Positions 61,948-64,000 of a stretch of 64,000 nucleotides of DNA are shown here, piece after piece. The stretch spans positions 2,694,001 through 2,758,000 of the forward strand of contig NZ_CP032405.1 of the NCBI RefSeq assembly GCF_016806065.1, read 5' to 3'. The DNA is from Rhizobium rosettiformans. Its GTDB lineage: Bacteria > Pseudomonadota > Alphaproteobacteria > Rhizobiales > Rhizobiaceae. The notes below the pieces were generated by a model. The model ran no database searches. It was given only the letters and a program-made list of their open reading frames with translations, and was not told where the DNA came from. Made by a program: the position numbers and the translations under genes. Each line of letters begins with the position of its first letter. Positions within the stretch are counted from its first letter, which is position 1.

Positions 61948-62376
61948 ATGATCACTGACGACCCCATCAGCCCGCCACCCCCGATCCTTCCCGCCGCACC
62001 ATCGGTTGAATGGCAGCCCACAGCCGAGGCGGATGATCTTTCCGAGCGTCCCCTGACGCCCGAGCGACGGCTGCTCTGCATGATCGTCCGGCAGTTGACC
62101 GAGGAATTGCTGCGCGCCACAGGCCTCGAGCATGATCAGGAGCCTGGCCGCCGGGCGACGAGCCATGTCCGCCAGGTGGCAATGTATGTCTGCCACGTCG
62201 TCTATTCGATGCCGATGGGGGAGGTGGCCCAGGCCTTCGGCCGTGATCGCACCACGGTTGGCCATGCCTGCCGCATGGTCGAGGACCGCCGCGACGACCG
62301 CGCCTACGACACCTTTGTCGCGATCGTCGAGCGCATGGCAAGTGCAGTCCATCTCATCGCCGGCAAGCGCATCTGA
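61948..62376 (+). CDS. DnaA C-terminal-like HTH protein
   Basis: A 142-residue protein. A Pro-rich N-terminal region (1-40) precedes a helical domain closely resembling the DNA-binding domain IV of DnaA: RHVRQ-like SHVRQVAMYVCHVVYSM, GEVAQAFGRDRTTVGHACR and MVEDRRDD. There is no AAA+ ATPase part, so it is not an initiator itself. It could bind DnaA-box-like sites or act as a transcription factor. It overlaps no gene and is followed 15 bp later by the DUF6456 gene. Confidence 0.85.
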   Translation: MITDDPISPPPPILPAAPSVEWQPTAEADDLSERPLTPERRLLCMIVRQLTEELLRATGLEHDQEPGRRATSHVRQVAMYVCHVVYSMPMGEVAQAFGRDRTTVGHACRMVEDRRDDRAYDTFVAIVERMASAVHLIAGKRI

Positions 62377-62391
62377 AGGAGACGGCAGGTC

Positions 62392-63174
62392 ATGACCCGC
62401 AGCGAACGAAAACAGATCCGCCAGATCCTACGCCGGGCGCTGACCGGCCCCCTGGAACTGCCCCCGCATGACGCCAACCATCAGGCGGCCTTGTCACCGG
62501 CCGAGACTGCGCCCGAGCTCCTCGCCCGCCTGATGGCCGATGGCCTGCTTCGCCACACGCCAGGCGGTCTTGCAGCCACCGCCGAGACCGCCGCCTGGCT
62601 TCGCCGCGATCTCTGCGACCTGCCCGAGGAGGCCCATGCCGCCCAGCACCGCACGGTCGAGGCCGTGACGCTGGAGATGCCTCAGGGTCGCCAGGCCGTG
62701 CGCCGCAATCTGCAGGAATCGCCGCTTTTTCCCCTGCTGCGCCTGAAGGAAAAGGACGGACGCCCGTTTCTGTCGGAAGAGGCTGTTGCCGCGGGCGAGC
62801 GGCTGGCCGCCGATTTCGACTTCGCCGGCCTGCAGCCGCGCATCACCGCGAGCTGGGAGCCTCGCCTGTCGACCCGCAACAAGGGCGCACCCCCGCCGGG
62901 AGTTGACTTCACCGATGCGACGCTCTCGGCCCGCGACCGCGTCAATCGTGCCGTCGAGGCCATAGGGCCGGAGCTGTCAGGCGTGGCGCTCGATGTCTGC
63001 TGTTTCGGCAAGGGTCTGGAAACGGTCGAACACGAGCGCCAATGGCCGGCCCGTTCCGCCAAGCTGATGCTGCGTACCGCCTTGCTGTCGCTCGCCCGCC
63101 ACTACGCCCCGCCACCCGTCCGGTCCCGCACCCGCCACTGGGGCGACGACGGATTTCGGCCGGACATCGGCTGA
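62392..63174 (+). CDS. DUF6456 domain protein
   Basis: A 260-residue protein. A winged-helix-like N-terminal part (ELLARLMADGLLRHTPGGLAAT in two helices and a wing) precedes the DUF6456 C-terminal domain with SARDRVNRAVEAIGPELSGVALDVCCFGKGLETVE. The domain is typical of Rhizobiales and always of unknown function. GAAGGAGACGGCAGGTC precedes the start; operon with the DnaA-like gene. Likely DNA-associated. Confidence 0.8.
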   Translation: MTRSERKQIRQILRRALTGPLELPPHDANHQAALSPAETAPELLARLMADGLLRHTPGGLAATAETAAWLRRDLCDLPEEAHAAQHRTVEAVTLEMPQGRQAVRRNLQESPLFPLLRLKEKDGRPFLSEEAVAAGERLAADFDFAGLQPRITASWEPRLSTRNKGAPPPGVDFTDATLSARDRVNRAVEAIGPELSGVALDVCCFGKGLETVEHERQWPARSAKLMLRTALLSLARHYAPPPVRSRTRHWGDDGFRPDIG

Positions 63175-63183
63175 GGGGGCCGT

Positions 63184-63600
63184 TCACACCAGCCGACGCG
63201 CCGCCTCTTCGCGGATCCGCTGGATCATCGAACGCAAGCCGTTGGCGCGCTGCGCCGTGAGGTGTTCGAGAAGGCCGAGTTGCTTGAAGAGGTCGAGCGC
63301 ATCGAAGCTGACCACCTCCGATGCCTTCTTGCCGGAATAGGCTGAAAGCACGATCGCAACGAGACCGCGCACGATGAAGGCGTCGCTGTCGCCGCGAAAG
63401 GTCATGTCCGGATCGGCGCCATCGTTGGATGTGACCGAGAGCCAGACCTGGCTTGCGCAGCCCTGCACCTTGTTTTCGGCGGTCTTCTCGCTGTCCGGCA
63501 GATCCGGCAGCGCCTTGCCGAGCTCGATTACGTAGCGCATCCGGTCCTCCCAATCATCCAGGAAGCCGAAGTCGTCGATCATCTCGTTCAAATTAGCCAT
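63184..63600 (-). CDS. sufE: SufE family cysteine desulfurase partner
   Basis: A 138-residue protein that accepts sulfane sulfur from SufS during Fe-S cluster assembly. The sulfur-accepting Cys is in KVQGCASQVW, and SAYSGKKASEV follows as in the family. The start at 63600 follows GGGTGGGCAGC. It converges on the DUF6456 gene 9 bp away; the suf operon itself is not in this window. Confidence 0.93.
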   Translation of the reverse strand: MANLNEMIDDFGFLDDWEDRMRYVIELGKALPDLPDSEKTAENKVQGCASQVWLSVTSNDGADPDMTFRGDSDAFIVRGLVAIVLSAYSGKKASEVVSFDALDLFKQLGLLEHLTAQRANGLRSMIQRIREEAARRLV

Positions 63601-63708
63601 GCTGCCCACCCGCTCGTTACGTCGGACCCATATAGTTGAGACCGACAAGCTTTTGAACTGGCTGCGGCAATGAAAGCTTTTGAGTGAGGGCGGTTGGGAG
63701 CAACGTCG

Positions 63709-64000
63709 TCACATGTCGTCGCTGGTGTCCGCGTCGTCGATATCGGGCATGGGCTGCTGCATGCGACCATGTCGAATGGTGACGATGTCCACGGTTTCGT
63801 CATCGGCGCGGTAGTCGATGAGATAGTTGTCCACCACAAGCGTGCGAAATCCGGCGATCTGCAGCCCGTGCAGCGTGTTGCCCGCTTCCGGGAAATCCTG
63901 CAGCAGGCTGCGCGCCCGCTTCATGGCAAGAGCAAACGTGCGTGCCGCAGCCGGGCTGCGGTCCTTCAGGTAAGCGCTTTCCTGGCGGATGTAATCGGCG
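63709..64000 (-). CDS. ParE/RelE-type toxin, truncated by the window edge
   Basis: Reading leftward from the right edge the frame is open and encodes ADYIRQESAYLKDRSP, ALAMKRARSLLQDFPEAG and VVDNYLIDYRADDETVDIVTIRHGR, the ParE toxin pattern (two helices followed by a strand sheet). The start codon lies beyond 64000. An acidic C-terminal tail (PDIDDADTSDD) is longer than usual. The partner antitoxin, normally upstream, would be outside the window. Confidence 0.82.
   Translation of the reverse strand, partial: ADYIRQESAYLKDRSPAAARTFALAMKRARSLLQDFPEAGNTLHGLQIAGFRTLVVDNYLIDYRADDETVDIVTIRHGRMQQPMPDIDDADTSDDM

Overview
The window is GC-rich chromosomal DNA from an alphaproteobacterium, most likely a member of the Rhizobiaceae (Rhizobium/Agrobacterium/Sinorhizobium type). 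The basis is the gene content: a MucR/Ros zinc-finger regulator, a DnaA-C-like HTH protein followed by a DUF6456 gene and sufE, a complete seven-gene Mrp/Pha antiporter operon, a xylose-type ABC transporter with a single-domain ATPase and a ROK regulator, OhrR/Ohr, EcfG-type promoter sequences, and mosaic palindromic repeats between genes. No rRNA, tRNA, CRISPR array, prophage or insertion sequence was recognised.

Layout. 0-4 kb: end of an MFS exporter, two tandem lipoprotein L,D-transpeptidases, a host-attachment-type protein, and a class A beta-lactamase coupled to a small secreted protein. 4-10.6 kb: DUF2254 membrane protein, the divergent ohrR/ohr pair, a MarR-controlled cluster (DUF899, DUF1579, double VOC), rpsU and a cold-shock gene with a long leader. 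11-19 kb: fatty acid desaturase, a divergent WYL regulator/LysE exporter pair, a BrnT-BrnA-GNAT operon, YnfA, a degenerate EAL protein, a HerA-like ATPase and a DUF2267-like protein. 19-31.6 kb: a soluble double-PAS chemoreceptor, LacI with a PhyH-SDR operon, a HisKA_2 sensor kinase divergent from a stress-type promoter driving a DUF421 locus, several small membrane or stress proteins, CorA, a trans-aconitate methyltransferase and a haloacid dehalogenase. 31.6-39.2 kb: two AT-richer islets flanking the ROK-xylFHG transport operon. 39-49.6 kb: a transmembrane chemoreceptor, MAPEG, hemolysin III, GNAT, PfpI-like, NADP oxidoreductase, a membrane AraC regulator and VapBC. This stretch holds all the clear inverted REP doublets. 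49.6-54.6 kb: RecQ, a methyltransferase, a nucleoside deoxyribosyltransferase, a lipoprotein, a probable small exported protein and MsrB. 54.9-60.9 kb: the mrpABCDEFG operon. 61-64 kb: mucR, the DnaA-like HTH gene, DUF6456, sufE and a ParE toxin cut by the window edge.

Themes. Many genes serve envelope and stress biology: peroxide defence, methionine sulfoxide repair, cation homeostasis and general stress response. Chemosensing, sugar uptake and three toxin-antitoxin type loci are also present. The best leads for new biology are an mRNA switch candidate in the cold-shock leader, three REP-doublet families within about 7 kb, EcfG-type promoters in front of uncharacterised genes including one next to an orphan HisKA_2 kinase, the MarR/DUF899/DUF1579/VOC cluster, BrnTA fused in an operon with an acetyltransferase, and paired 17-bp elements flanking the leader of the DnaA-like regulator. 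No complete new system can be proved from sequence alone.
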